The notes beneath the pieces are model-generated. The model searched no databases. It was given only the letters and a program-made list of their open reading frames with translations, and was not told the origin of the DNA. This document shows positions 56,001 to 64,000 of a stretch of 64,000 nt of DNA, piece by piece. Source of the stretch: an uncultured Pseudomonadales bacterium (GTDB lineage: Bacteria; Pseudomonadota; Gammaproteobacteria; Pseudomonadales; Azotimanducaceae); contig OY282455.1 in NCBI GenBank assembly GCA_958296195.1, positions 496,001 to 560,000 on the forward strand. Reading direction: 5' to 3'. The first letter of the stretch is position 1. Every line of letters begins with the position of its first letter. The position numbers were made by a program, and so were the translations under genes.

Positions 56001-56437
56001 CCGGGCCGGCCTGCCCAAAACTTGGTTCCCGCTTCCTCCAACGCCGCCAACAAGCGATTGGACAGGGGTTCCTCGCTGCCGGTCAAAACCACCCGACACC
56101 AAGGCTTCTGCTTGCGGAAGCGTTGGGCTAGGCTGCGCGACTCCCGCCCGAGCACTTTTGCCGCCGCTGCCTTGATCTGGTCTTGGTCTGCGACGCCGCC
56201 GAGCAACTCGTGCAAGAACAGGCCGAAGGAGGATTTACCGCAACCGTATGGGCCTATCAGGCTCCAAGCCCGAGGTTGATCCTTGGAACCGCAGGCGACG
56301 CAGACATCCTCCAGCAAGCGCATGCCTCGGGACGTAGGCAGATAGGCTTCAGTGATTGACAGCGAACCCCGGTCCCGCTCCAAATTGGTGGAGCGGGTGT
56401 AACGGGTGTTGACCGTGATTTTGTCCACCAAGCTCAT
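52982..56437 (-). CDS. Large P-loop ATPase of DNA-sulfur system (SspC-like)
   Basis: 1151 aa. Walker A IGPYGCGKSSFGLFLHEL at about 61-78 and Walker B GLLIVIDELGKFLE near 200 are clear; the rest is large and helical. The order DUF4007 gene, large ATPase, PAPS-reductase fits SspB-SspC-SspD of single-strand phosphorothioation. The ATG at 56435-56437 overlaps the DUF4007 stop (ATGA). It is alternatively a BREX-like ATPase, but a methylase or protease of that system is absent. Confidence 0.75.
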   Translation of the reverse strand: MSLVDKITVNTRYTRSTNLERDRGSLSITEAYLPTSRGMRLLEDVCVACGSKDQPRAWSLIGPYGCGKSSFGLFLHELLGGVADQDQIKAAAAKVLGRESRSLAQRFRKQKPWCRVVLTGSEEPLSNRLLAALEEAGTKFWAGRPGQRPAVLRDIRRAKEQGDNTDSRVLDLVDALQDALERRGAGGLLIVIDELGKFLEHEARQDAGGVFLLQGLAERAFRGRKANLMLFVLLHQAFDLYARGLGEKLRNDWAKVQGRFQSVSFVETTDQTLRIMAAAFSNSLTEAECEPIRKRIAKMARALSRAKALPGALDENQAAELFAACYPLHPVSLLVLPVLCQRFAQNERTLFSYLGSREPHGFGDAVRSLKVGEWMPPSEVYDYFVQNQPAVLADPVTHRRWAEVVTAVDRAERDAANANKLSIRLVKTIGLLNLAAGNEAPRASESVLSQLFSSKKAFREALDRPLRTSIVQYRKFSDEYRVWQGTDFNIDEQTRVEEEKLGHFELAAAISERGESLPIVARRHSIRTGSLRYFEVAYVDVRSRTLFETNSETPRLVFFLAESQDDEAAFHEARKGGAENDVWALHRNGGALRSVIRDALALEGVQRGAQELASDPVAAREIKERLKTAHVAERKALNSLTRQPTLSDWYWHDEKLDIPNASALQGMLSKVMDSIYSHTPTISNELINRDRLSSQAAAARNKLFQHMLNQEAQPDLGFEKYPPEKAIYRSVLKGGCLHQKTETGWAFVELSKDDPLKLRPVWNRFDELFAASEVNPVSAERLMNDLASPPFGLKRGVFPVIFLHYYLVHQHEIALYDEGTYSPRLTFEHLERMVRRPDLFAFQRFRIEGVRAMLFNEYSKALFTEARISLTVLGIAKPLTRFVLDLDDYTQKTRRLSATTLRVRQAFFLSKSPEKLLFDELPKACGFDADADLSGFAEKLINCLRELKNAQAALLTYMQSALCGCFGLPDGTPIDELRALLPGRYRGLDEYTVDTKGLKSFIRRMTDRRLADEEWFDGILNFLSHKPAAKWTDQDRDTAEYRLAEFSRRLVDLEKLRLHYESVAKQDGEIEVILLKTLSKGLGEVDEVVPLTRRTESAIASARGRIEGILAEMNDDDLSLAVVASVAQEVLSARRLQQSASGRKGELREVG

Positions 56438-57351
56438 GCGGCAAGTTGACCGTGCCGGCGGGCGTAATAGTCTTTGAGGATTTCGAGGGGTTCCAGTTCT
56501 TCCAGTTTGTAAACCTGATAGACTCCGGCGGTCCGCCCCATGCGCAGAGTGCCGGGAAAGGCGCTGCACAGGGCTTCGAGCTTGCAGACCAAGCCATCTT
56601 CCGTCATGCGGAACACCGCGCCGGGTGCGCAATGCTTTTTATCGCTGTACATAAGCTGCTCGACCGCGAGCTGATTTGCACTGACGTAGCCGAACAGCTC
56701 CGCTACGGCGAAAGCGAAGATGCCCAAGGGCAGCTCGTCCCGATCCATCGGAGACGCCCGCCAAGTGCGGGTGTCCAAGCGCTCTTGCAGGCTGAGCGTC
56801 GCCAGCGGCGAATCAAGGGCATCCTCGAGCGGCAGGCGGGCGTTGGCCTTGGTGCGGCTATACATCCGCAAAACCAAATTGGCGTCGTTTTTCAGGGTGG
56901 CTGCGGCCGTCCTAGTCGATATGTTCTGTCTAACAAAGTCGTTAAGGGCCGCCACAACCTCTGCTGTCGTGAACTCAACCTTATGGAAATGATTGAAAAA
57001 CCAGTAAATTGAGGTGGCCATAGCCGGATTGGTCGCCAGCAGCCAGTGCAGCAGCCAGATGGTGCCCTCGTCCTCAAGGTAGGGGTCGCCCGCATCACCA
57101 AAGGCCACTTCGCCTGTGGACCTAAGTTCCAGCGAGTTTCTTCCACCTCGGCTTACAACTTGGGCGGCCTGAAGCCAATAGCGAATCGACGAGACCATGT
57201 TCTTGCCGACGCCGAGAGTGACAGTTGCATCTTCGCGGGTGAATATGCCTAGGTCCTTGCGTAGGGCATCAAGCCCCTTGGCAATCCAGCCAAAACGGAG
57301 GGGAAAGGACTCGTGGCGACCGAAAGAAACGGTGCTGCCATTGAGCTCCAT
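56434..57351 (-). CDS. DUF4007 protein (SspB-like)
   Basis: 305 aa if it starts at the ATG at 57349-57351, which places the family start VSFGRHESFPLRFGWIAKG at the N-terminus; ATG at 57409-57411 would add 20 residues. DUF4007 proteins sit with SspC and SspD-type genes, where the SspB component is reported to nick DNA. First gene of the operon and coupled to the large ATPase. The SspB link is from gene order and my recollection of the family, not a search. Confidence 0.75.
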   Translation of the reverse strand: MELNGSTVSFGRHESFPLRFGWIAKGLDALRKDLGIFTREDATVTLGVGKNMVSSIRYWLQAAQVVSRGGRNSLELRSTGEVAFGDAGDPYLEDEGTIWLLHWLLATNPAMATSIYWFFNHFHKVEFTTAEVVAALNDFVRQNISTRTAAATLKNDANLVLRMYSRTKANARLPLEDALDSPLATLSLQERLDTRTWRASPMDRDELPLGIFAFAVAELFGYVSANQLAVEQLMYSDKKHCAPGAVFRMTEDGLVCKLEALCSAFPGTLRMGRTAGVYQVYKLEELEPLEILKDYYARRHGQLAA

Positions 57352-57591
57352 GGGCCATCTGTCCCCAATGTGGTGGGCAAGTGCAACCATAGTGGTATCA
57401 ACGTACAACATCAAGACATTTTGGCGATATCAGCCATCGACGCCGCGTACTTTGGCAGATCGGCCTTTTTTTACCGCTAGCCGTTGCGAACTCCCCTGTG
57501 CGAGAAGTCGCCCAGGGCCGCAGCCAACAGCCACGCTCTACAGTAAAATCGCCCCCCACGCCGTAGGGCGGGCAGCAACAGGGAGCAACCC

Positions 57592-58026
57592 ATGGCAGAG
57601 TACGTTCCATCCCCGGTCAAGTGGGCGGCGGATCAGGTGGCGCTTTATGAAAGCAGTGGCGGCACTGAGGGCATCACGCTGCTCGATACCGGCTTGCCGG
57701 TCATCATCGTCACCCACAGGGGCAACAAGACCGGTGCCGTGCGCAAGACGCCGTTGATGCGGGTCAAGGACGGGGGCGGCTATGTGCTGGTCGGTTCCCG
57801 AGGCGGGGCGCCGGCCCACCCGGTGTGGGTACACAACCTACGCACGGACCCTAGCGTCCAGATTCAAGACAAGACCGAGGTTTTCTCCATGCGCGTCCGG
57901 GAGGTGCAGGGCGCCGACGAAAGGGCGCGGCTTTGGGCGCTGGCGGTGGAGGCGTTTCCGCCCTACAAGGACTACAGGAACAAAACCGAGCGCCTCATTC
58001 CGGTTTTCCTGGCCGAGCCCGCCTGA
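57592..58026 (+). CDS. Nitroreductase/deazaflavin-type oxidoreductase (DDN-like)
   Basis: 144 aa, the usual small split-barrel size. LPVIIVTHRGNKTGAVRKTPLMRV and YVLVGSRGGAPAHPVWVHNLR are the family core. Relatives bind F420 or flavin-type cofactors and reduce nitro or quinone compounds; the cofactor is not shown here. GGGAG precedes the ATG. Stands alone beside the defence operon. Confidence 0.85.
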   Translation: MAEYVPSPVKWAADQVALYESSGGTEGITLLDTGLPVIIVTHRGNKTGAVRKTPLMRVKDGGGYVLVGSRGGAPAHPVWVHNLRTDPSVQIQDKTEVFSMRVREVQGADERARLWALAVEAFPPYKDYRNKTERLIPVFLAEPA

Positions 58027-58235
58027 TTGGGATGACGGCCTAGATATCCCACCCCGCCAGTGGTTGGTGGCTAAGGCACCTTTGGCGGCTTGGCCTTGAG
58101 GCGTGGTGGTGGGGGCGTTGTAGCCGCCCGCCACCATGTTGGTGAGGAGGCGAACGCCGACGGCAAAACGCCGCCGATGCGGAGCCACCGAGAAGCGCTT
58201 TTGACCCTACATCGGCAAGGGGCTATGGTGCGCTC

Positions 58236-59801
58236 ATGAGTATCCCCGACAGGGACGCCGCCAAGCGCAAGCTGCCCATCGGCATCCAGACCTTCCGCCT
58301 GATCCGGGAGGAGGGCTGCTACTACGTGGACAAGACCGCCCACATCCAGCGGTTGGTCGATGCCGGCCGGCACTACTTTCTGTCCCGCCCGCGGCGCTTC
58401 GGCAAGAGCCTGCTGCTGGACACCATCAAGGAGCTGTTCGAGGGCGGCGAGGAACTGTTCCGGGGGCTGGCCATCCACGGTCATTGGGACTGGGCGCCGC
58501 GCCCGGTGGTGCGGCTGGACTTCGGCAGCGGCGACTTCGAGCAGCCCGGCTGGTTGTCGGAGGACTTGACGCTGCAGCTGGAGGCCATTGAGAGGAGCGC
58601 CGGCATCGCCGCCGGCAGCGGCAGCGCTCCGGCCCGCTTTCGCCGGCTGATTGCGGATCTCCGCGAACGCAGCGGTCGGCGGGTGGCGGTCTTGGTCGAT
58701 GAGTACGACAAGCCGATCCTGGACGCGTTGGGAACGCCGGAGGTGGCGCGCGCCAACCGCAGCTTCCTGCGCGGCCTGTACTCCGTCATCAAGTCCTGCG
58801 ACGCGCACATCGAGTTCACTTTGCTGACGGGAGTGAGCAAGTTCGCAAAAGTCAGCATCTTCTCCGGCCTGAACAACCTCAAGGACATCACCCTGGACCC
58901 GCGCTACTCCGCCATCTGCGGCTACACGGAGCAGGACTTGGATGAAGTGTTCGCGCCGGAGCTTCCCGGCTTGGACCGCGCCGAGGTGCGCCGCTGGTAC
59001 AACGGCTACAGCTGGCTTGGCGCGGAGAAGGTGTACAACCCCTTCGACATCCTGCTGCTGTTCGACAGCCGCCGCTTCAAGGCGCACTGGTTCGAGACCG
59101 GCTCGCCGAAGTTCCTCATCGACACCCTGCTGCGGCGCGGCGTCCCCACCCCGGACCTGGAGGGCATGGTTGGCACGGAGGCGCTGCTGTCGGCCTTCGA
59201 CATTGACGAGATGTCCGTCGAGGCGCTGCTGTTCCAGACCGGCTACCTGACCATCACCGGCGAGGACGCGGAGAACGGCTTGTCCCAATACCGGCTGGGC
59301 TACCCGAACCGCGAGGTGCGCCAAAGCCTGAACGAGCGCCTGCTCGTGGCACTGCTGCCAGACGCCGCGCGGCGGCTGGCGCAGAAGACGTCGCTGCGCC
59401 GGCTGCTGGCGGACAACGACTTCGCCGGCCTGGAGGCCCTGCTGCGGGCCGTCTTCGCCGGCGTTCCCCACCAATGGCACACCCGGAACAACATCCGGGA
59501 CTACGAGGGCTACTACGCCAGCGTGGTCTATTCGTACTTCGCGTCGCAGGGCCTGGACTTGGTTGCGGAGGAGAGCGCCAGCGGCGGCCGCTCGGACATG
59601 GTGGTGCGCTCTGAAAGCGGCGTTTACGTTTTCGAGTTCAAGTCGGTGGAGAGGGGTTCCGGGCGGGCGCTGGCCCAAATCAAGGATAGAGGATATGCCG
59701 ACAAGTACCGGCGCTTGGGCCGGCCGGTGCATCTGATCGGCGTGGAGTTCAGCCGGGAGGACCGCAACATCGCCGCCTTTGAGGTGGAGCGGGCCGCATA
59801 G
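58236..59801 (+). CDS. AAA-ATPase-like protein with C-terminal PD-(D/E)XK nuclease
   Basis: 521 aa. The N-terminal KLPIGIQTFRLIREEGCYYV and RPRRFGKSLLLDTIKELFEG are the ATPase-like family start, VLVDEYDKPILDAL the Walker B. The C-terminus (SGGRSDMVVRSESGVYVFEFK) gives the D...ExK nuclease site. These proteins are repeated in many genomes, often mobile; role unclear. ATG at 58236. Complete. Confidence 0.85.
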   Translation: MSIPDRDAAKRKLPIGIQTFRLIREEGCYYVDKTAHIQRLVDAGRHYFLSRPRRFGKSLLLDTIKELFEGGEELFRGLAIHGHWDWAPRPVVRLDFGSGDFEQPGWLSEDLTLQLEAIERSAGIAAGSGSAPARFRRLIADLRERSGRRVAVLVDEYDKPILDALGTPEVARANRSFLRGLYSVIKSCDAHIEFTLLTGVSKFAKVSIFSGLNNLKDITLDPRYSAICGYTEQDLDEVFAPELPGLDRAEVRRWYNGYSWLGAEKVYNPFDILLLFDSRRFKAHWFETGSPKFLIDTLLRRGVPTPDLEGMVGTEALLSAFDIDEMSVEALLFQTGYLTITGEDAENGLSQYRLGYPNREVRQSLNERLLVALLPDAARRLAQKTSLRRLLADNDFAGLEALLRAVFAGVPHQWHTRNNIRDYEGYYASVVYSYFASQGLDLVAEESASGGRSDMVVRSESGVYVFEFKSVERGSGRALAQIKDRGYADKYRRLGRPVHLIGVEFSREDRNIAAFEVERAA

Positions 59802-59820
59802 AACGGTGGCGGACTAGCCG

Positions 59821-60594
59821 CTAAGGTGGCTTGGCTTCAGATCTGGGGTTCGTTGCGGCTGGGTCTTCCACGAAGGACCCCAAGCCCTTGCCCACGAACT
59901 CCGCCCAAGCGTCGATAATCCGGTCCAGGTTGCCGTCGTAGCGGCGGTCCGCTGCCATGCTGGTGAATTGGCTGCGGTAGGTCAGGCCGATATTGACGCC
60001 GGCGATGTTGATGTTGCCTATGCGCCAAGCTCCGTCCTGTCCCAAGGTTGTGGTGTAGATCACGGGATAGATGCCCGTGCCGGTGCGAATTTCCGTCCTC
60101 ACGGCGCGGCGGCGCGGGTGCTTGGGCGGGCCGTCCGGGGGCAGCACCACCACCTCCCCGTCGGTGAAATCCGCCAAGGCTAGGGCGTAGGCGCGGATCA
60201 GGCTCCACTTGAAGGTCTCGGCGAAGCGGCGGCGCTGCTCCGGGGTGGCCTGTCTGTAGTGCGCGGCCATGACGCCACGGGCGAAGCCCTGGAAGTCCAC
60301 CGCTGGGGCCAGCAACGCATCCACCTCGGTGAAGAACCGCTCCGGGTCTTCCTGAGCGTAGCCTTGGCTTGCGCGGATTAGGGCGGCTAGATACTTGGCG
60401 GTTTGGGCCACTAGCTGATGCGGGGGGGACTCGAATTCCGCTGCTTGCGCCGCCGTCCCAGCCAAGCCCAGGGTCAGCAGCGCCGCCGCAACCAGCGTTC
60501 TTGCCCAAAGCGCAACCGAGCAAAAGAGCCGATTTTGCGGGGCCGCGCCGCGGATTCTTGACAGCCCTTGGCGGCGCTCCGCTAACACCGCCAT
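59821..60594 (-). CDS. mlaC: MlaC-family phospholipid-binding periplasmic protein
   Basis: 257 aa. A long basic N-terminus then a hydrophobic signal (LVAAALLTLGLAGTAAQA) precedes the MlaC domain: LIRASQGYAQEDPERFFTEVD, FKWSLIRAYALALADF, AWRIGNINIAGVNIGLTYRS. MlaC carries phospholipids between the outer-membrane MlaA and the inner-membrane MlaFEDB. Here mlaFED is not adjacent on this side. Start ATG at 60592-60594; the reading frame extends further without domain. Divergent from yrbG. Confidence 0.8.
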   Translation of the reverse strand: MAVLAERRQGLSRIRGAAPQNRLFCSVALWARTLVAAALLTLGLAGTAAQAAEFESPPHQLVAQTAKYLAALIRASQGYAQEDPERFFTEVDALLAPAVDFQGFARGVMAAHYRQATPEQRRRFAETFKWSLIRAYALALADFTDGEVVVLPPDGPPKHPRRRAVRTEIRTGTGIYPVIYTTTLGQDGAWRIGNINIAGVNIGLTYRSQFTSMAADRRYDGNLDRIIDAWAEFVGKGLGSFVEDPAATNPRSEAKPP

Positions 60595-60979
60595 GTTTTC
60601 GACCTTGTCGCCATTGCAACCATTGGGTTCCGGCAGAAAAGCCAAGACTACACTTTTCAAGCCACCCTTGCCGCCGTCACCGTCGCTTGCTGCGCCAATA
60701 TCCCGGTCGCCGCCGCGTACCGGGTCACGGCGGCGGCGCCGCGGATTCCCTAGCTTGGGGACGAGAGGTCGTTGGCCAGCGCCGCAAATTGCCGGACGAG
60801 GGCCGATTGCCCCGCCCGCCTCCCCAACCACATTGGCGGCAGCGTTTGTGGCGAAGGTCGGGTTTTTGGCAAAAAAGACCGGCGTTTTGGCAAAAAGCCG
60901 TGGGGTTGCTGACTAATCGGCAAACACAGACTAAAGTTGAGCTTCCCGACAATGCCTTTGGCAGGACCCTTCAATCCCC
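60595..60979. other. Divergent intergenic region mlaC/yrbG
   Basis: 385 bp with no recognised gene. It contains the two TTTTGGCAAAAA copies at 60864-60896. Confidence 0.5.
60864..60896. repeat. Paired TTTTGGCAAAAA sites
   Basis: Two exact copies, 60864-60875 and 60885-60896, spaced 21 bp start to start (two helical turns). Each is near-palindromic. Could be an operator in the mlaC/yrbG promoter region. Confidence 0.45.
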
Positions 60980-61948
60980 ATGTGGCTTCCGCTGCTCGCG
61001 CTGATAGTCGGCTTCATGGCCCTGGTTTGGAGCGCGGACAAGTTTTTGTCCGGCGCGGCAAGCACGGCGAGCAATCTGGGCGTCTCCAAAATGGTCATCG
61101 GCTTGACGGTGGTTTCCGTCGGCACCTCGGCGCCGGAAATCCTCGTCGCCATGGCGGCGACCTTGGAGGGCAATCCACTGCTCGCGGTGGGCAACGCCAT
61201 CGGCTCCAACATCGCCAACATCGGCCTAGTGCTGGGCGTCACCGCCATTGTTGCGCCGCTGCCGTTCTCCAAGCGGGTGCGGCGCACGGAGTTGCCTTGG
61301 CTGCTCGGCGCCACCTTGCTGGCGCTGTTGCTGGTGTTTGACTTGGAGCTTGGCTTCTTCGACGGCGTACTGCTGCTCGCCGGGCTGGCACTGATTCTCT
61401 ATCTGCTGATGTTCGGCAAGTCGGCCTCCCACCCGGACTTTGCGGAGACCATCCGCGAGGATCTGAAGGCGCTGCCGCAAATGAAGGCTTGGCAGAGCGC
61501 CGCTTGGCTGCTGGGCGGCTTGGTGCTGTTGGTGCTCAGCGCCGAACTGCTGGTGTGGGCGGCCACGGACATCGCCACGCGCTTGGGCGTTAGCGACATG
61601 CTGATCGGGCTGACCATCGTGGCGGTTGGCACCAGCCTGCCGGAGCTCGCGGCCACGGTGGGGTCCGCCATCAAGGGGCATACGGACATCGCCATCGGCA
61701 ACGTGGTTGGCTCCAACATCCTGAACATCCTGGCCGTGCTGTCAGTGCCCGGCTTGTTGACCACAACGCATCTGGAGGCGGTGGCCCTGTGGCGGGACTT
61801 CGGCGCCATGCTGGCGCTGACCGTGCTGCTCGCCCTGTTCGCCTACGCCGTCGGCTCCCGCCCGGTGATCACCCGGTTTGAAGGCTCGGTGATGCTGCTG
61901 TTTTGGATTGGCTACAACGCCTTGCTGGTGCAGCAGGCGATGCACTGA
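60980..61948 (+). CDS. yrbG: Calcium/sodium (cation/proton) antiporter, YrbG type
   Basis: 322 aa. Two inverted alpha-repeats carry GTSAPEILVAMAATLEG with VGNAIGSNIANIGLVLG, and GTSLPELAATVGSAIKG with IGNVVGSNILNILAVLS. The eleven or so hydrophobic segments show a membrane antiporter. E. coli YrbG lies at the head of the kdsD-kdsC-lptCAB cluster. Here the next gene is lptC 45 bp downstream; kdsD and kdsC are absent. Confidence 0.88.
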   Translation: MWLPLLALIVGFMALVWSADKFLSGAASTASNLGVSKMVIGLTVVSVGTSAPEILVAMAATLEGNPLLAVGNAIGSNIANIGLVLGVTAIVAPLPFSKRVRRTELPWLLGATLLALLLVFDLELGFFDGVLLLAGLALILYLLMFGKSASHPDFAETIREDLKALPQMKAWQSAAWLLGGLVLLVLSAELLVWAATDIATRLGVSDMLIGLTIVAVGTSLPELAATVGSAIKGHTDIAIGNVVGSNILNILAVLSVPGLLTTTHLEAVALWRDFGAMLALTVLLALFAYAVGSRPVITRFEGSVMLLFWIGYNALLVQQAMH

Positions 61949-61993
61949 TGCGCCGGCCTTGGGGCAAGCCTTAGGAACCGCGGTCTTGGCCTC

Positions 61994-62599
61994 ATGAAGC
62001 AATTGGTTGCCGGGGCGCTGCTGGCGGTTGGCCTGCTGCTTTTGGCCTTCTACTTTGCGCCTTGGCGCGGTGCGGTGGCGCCGCGGCAACCGCCGCCGGA
62101 ACTGCGCGAGGAGCCGGACCTGTATCTGGAGGAGGCTGTCATCGATCAGTATCGGGACGATGGTACACTGCACTATCGGCTGGCGGCGCAGCGCACCCTG
62201 CACTTTGAGGCCAGTCAGCTCACCCGCGTGGAGCGTCCCGACTTCACCCTGTACAGCCCGCCGCAACCGCCTTGGCGGGTGTACGCCAAGCAGGGCCTCA
62301 TGCGGCAGCGGCGCGGCGTCGATAAGGTTGTGGAGGAAACCATTGTTCTGCGCGAAGACGTGGTGCTTCAGCAAGTCCGCGGGGAGACGGACGCCACCAC
62401 TATCCGAACCTCTGAGCTGCGCCTGTATCCTGAACGCCGCCACGCCGAGACAGACCGGAGTGTTATGATCGAAAGCCATGCCGGCCGCACGGCCGCCCAA
62501 GGGTTGGAGGCTGACTTGGAAAGCAGGTTTCTAAGGCTGAAGTCAAACGCAGATGGGCTCGTTCACACCATTATTCCGCCGGAGCTTTTCGTCCGCTAG
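61994..62599 (+). CDS. lptC: LPS export protein LptC
   Basis: 201 aa. One N-terminal membrane anchor (VAGALLAVGLLLLAFYFAPW) then a beta-jellyroll (DGTLHYRLAAQRTLHF, AETDRSVMIESHAGRTAAQG). LptC links LptBFG to LptA in LPS transport. Its 3' end overlaps lptA by 47 nt. Typical length. Confidence 0.85.
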   Translation: MKQLVAGALLAVGLLLLAFYFAPWRGAVAPRQPPPELREEPDLYLEEAVIDQYRDDGTLHYRLAAQRTLHFEASQLTRVERPDFTLYSPPQPPWRVYAKQGLMRQRRGVDKVVEETIVLREDVVLQQVRGETDATTIRTSELRLYPERRHAETDRSVMIESHAGRTAAQGLEADLESRFLRLKSNADGLVHTIIPPELFVR

Positions 62600-63089
62600 C
62601 CCGCCCGGCGCTTGGGCGAGCGTCTGTTTCTGGCTGTTGGCTGCGGTTCCGGCTTGGGCACTGAGGGCGGATTCCGAGCAGCCCATCCACATCAGGTCGG
62701 CTTCTGCGGAATTTGACGAGCCCAACGGCCAAGCGGTTTACGGCGGCGGCGTGGAGGTTCAGCAAGGCACGCTGCGCGTGACCGGGGAGCGTCTGCTGGT
62801 CGATTATCAGGACGCCAAGGTGCGGCGGATCGTCGCCACTGGCGACCCAGCCCGCTATCAGCAGACGTTGGACCAGGAAGGGGGGCTGGTCAAGGGCGCA
62901 GCCTCGACCATCGTTTACCACGCCGGCCAAGACCGCATTGACTTCCAAGGCGCTGCGCGGTTGACGCAGGCCGGCAACGCGGTCACCGGGGAACTCATTC
63001 GCTACCACATCGTCTTGGAGGCGGTTAATGGTGAAGCCACGGAGCAGGGGCCGGTGCGCGTGACCCTTTTGCCGGCGGCCGGCGGCTAA
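62553..63089 (+). CDS. lptA: LPS export protein LptA
   Basis: 178 aa. Signal peptide-like N-terminus ([15 protein letters not shown]) and the OstA-like jellyroll ([40 protein letters not shown]). LptA forms the periplasmic LPS bridge. It starts inside lptC and is followed by lptB after 4 nt. Confidence 0.88.
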   Translation: MGSFTPLFRRSFSSASPPGAWASVCFWLLAAVPAWALRADSEQPIHIRSASAEFDEPNGQAVYGGGVEVQQGTLRVTGERLLVDYQDAKVRRIVATGDPARYQQTLDQEGGLVKGAASTIVYHAGQDRIDFQGAARLTQAGNAVTGELIRYHIVLEAVNGEATEQGPVRVTLLPAAGG

Positions 63090-63093
63090 GCCC

Positions 63094-63819
63094 GTGGCGA
63101 CGCTGCAAGCCCGCAACCTTCGCAAAGCCTACCGCAGCAGGGTGGCGGTGGATGGCGTCAGCCTCGAGGTCTCAAGCGGGGAGATCGTGGGGCTGCTGGG
63201 TCCAAACGGCGCCGGCAAGACCACCTGCTTCTACATGATCGTCGGCCTTCTAAGCACCGAAGGCGGCGAAATCACATTGGATGAACAGCCGCTCACCAAG
63301 GCGCCCATGCATGTTCGGGCCAAGGCCGGCATTGGCTATTTGCCCCAGGAGGCCAGCGTGTTCCGCAAGCTCTCCGCTGAGGACAACATCAAGGCCATCC
63401 TCGAATTGCGGCCCGACTTGGACAAGCCAGCGCAGCGGGCGCGGCTGGAGGAGCTGTTGGCGGAGTTCAATCTTGGCGCGGTGCGCAAATCCTTGGGCGA
63501 GCGCCTGTCCGGTGGCGAGCGGCGGCGTCTGGAGATCGCCCGGGCGCTGGCCGGCAAGCCGCAGTTCCTGTTGTTGGACGAGCCTTTCGCCGGCGTGGAC
63601 CCCATCTCCGTCGGCGACATCAAGCAGCAGATCCGCGATCTGGCGGCCCGCAACATCGGCGTTCTGATCACCGACCACAACGTCCGCGACACCTTGGACA
63701 TTTGCAACCGGGCCTACATCGTCAACGAGGGCCATCTGCTCGCTGCCGGCGACTCCGAGGCGATACTTTCCCACGAGACCGTTCGCAACGTTTATTTGGG
63801 CGAGGGCTTCAAGCTTTGA
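63094..63819 (+). CDS. lptB: LPS export ABC transporter ATPase LptB
   Basis: 241 aa. Walker [19 protein letters not shown] signature [16 protein letters not shown], Walker [20 protein letters not shown] start. It powers LPS extraction with LptFG. Complete and typical. Confidence 0.95.
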   Translation: MATLQARNLRKAYRSRVAVDGVSLEVSSGEIVGLLGPNGAGKTTCFYMIVGLLSTEGGEITLDEQPLTKAPMHVRAKAGIGYLPQEASVFRKLSAEDNIKAILELRPDLDKPAQRARLEELLAEFNLGAVRKSLGERLSGGERRRLEIARALAGKPQFLLLDEPFAGVDPISVGDIKQQIRDLAARNIGVLITDHNVRDTLDICNRAYIVNEGHLLAAGDSEAILSHETVRNVYLGEGFKL

Positions 63820-63877
63820 CGAACTTGTATGGGGTGATTGGCGGTCGAGCCTGCTTGGCGACGGCGGCGCAAAGGCG

Positions 63878-64000
63878 ATGAAGCCGGCCCTAGGGCTGCA
63901 GCTAGGCCAGCAGCAGGTCATCACGCCGCAACTGCAGCAGGCATTCCGCATGCTGCAGCTGTCCGCCCATGACTTGGAAATGGAGGCGCAGGCGGCCTTG
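63878..64000 (+). CDS. rpoN: RNA polymerase sigma-54 factor, N-terminal fragment
   Basis: 41 codons at the window edge: [20 protein letters not shown] and [18 protein letters not shown]. The glutamine-rich region I of sigma-54 is unmistakable. It continues outside the window. Follows lptB as in many gammaproteobacteria. Confidence 0.92.
   Translation, partial: MKPALGLQLGQQQVITPQLQQAFRMLQLSAHDLEMEAQAAL

Noticed and set aside
52982-56437. BREX (BrxC/PglY-like) identity of the large ATPase
   Set aside because: Possible by size, but no BREX methylase, phosphatase or protease is near, while DUF4007 and PAPS-reductase genes are coupled to it.
58071-59732. 553-codon minus-strand frame
   Set aside because: Antisense shadow of the ATPase/nuclease gene at 58236-59801; no motifs.
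1-64000. CRISPR arrays, tRNA, rRNA
   Set aside because: No regularly spaced repeats and no cloverleaf or rRNA-like sequence was noticed on reading; a dedicated scan could still find a short one.

Overview
This looks like the chromosome of a free-living or symbiotic gammaproteobacterium of fairly high GC. The best taxonomic signal is the right end. A MlaC-like phospholipid-binding protein lies divergent from a YrbG-type antiporter, which is followed by lptC-lptA-lptB and the start of rpoN. This is the gammaproteobacterial LPS-export/sigma-54 order, but kdsD and kdsC are missing between yrbG and lptC. Rieske oxygenase, GcvT-like, COG1233 oxidoreductase and acyl-CoA ligase genes suggest a bacterium that uses methylated amines, carnitine-like or similar small organics. 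Species cannot be named from the window.

Layout. 28-12630 (minus strand): a tightly overlapped putative defence operon encoding an SNF2/DUF3883 helicase (DrmD-like), a NYN nuclease-like protein, an unknown protein, a PIN protein, a DUF1156 DNA methylase, an AAA ATPase, a DUF4276 protein, a zinc-ribbon protein and an OLD-like ATPase/TOPRIM protein. 12620-23029: a metabolic cluster (Rieske oxygenase, GcvT-like protein, two COG1233 FAD oxidoreductases), interrupted by a RES/Xre toxin-antitoxin pair and two nose-to-tail IS1202-like elements inserted in the same 15-16 bp target. 23387-29746: accessory nucleases, including a PD-(D/E)XK protein, a 480-aa protein with a HEPN RNase motif, and a Type II restriction-modification pair. 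30150-36860: a graveyard of decayed defence genes (methylase, two helicases, DUF433/DUF5615 toxin-antitoxin) holding an intact Mrr-STAND (Avs-like) NTPase and an intact MntA/HepT pair. 36165-38082: a 124-bp direct repeat brackets helicase remnants and two small genes beside an aminotransferase gene. 39784-47715: a TonB-dependent receptor broken by a 47-bp tandem duplication, an acyl-CoA ligase, and a second large direct repeat linked to a DUF4143 ATPase. 47879-49589: an unknown gene coupled to a Fic gene. 50500-57351: a phosphorothioation-type (SspBCD-like) operon with a DGQHR protein and a GIY-YIG nuclease. 57592-64000: core genes.

The window is therefore a large defence island between housekeeping blocks. 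Genes on one strand with ATGA, TGATG, TAGTG or longer overlaps probably act together in the 28-12630 operon and in the 50500-57351 operon. These two are the best candidates for under-described systems: a DISARM-like methylase/helicase system with an extra OLD/DUF4276/NYN/PIN nuclease set, and an Ssp-like DNA-sulfur system whose downstream partners (DGQHR plus GIY-YIG) replace the known SspE or SspFGH effectors. All functions are inferred from motifs and context; no database search was run.
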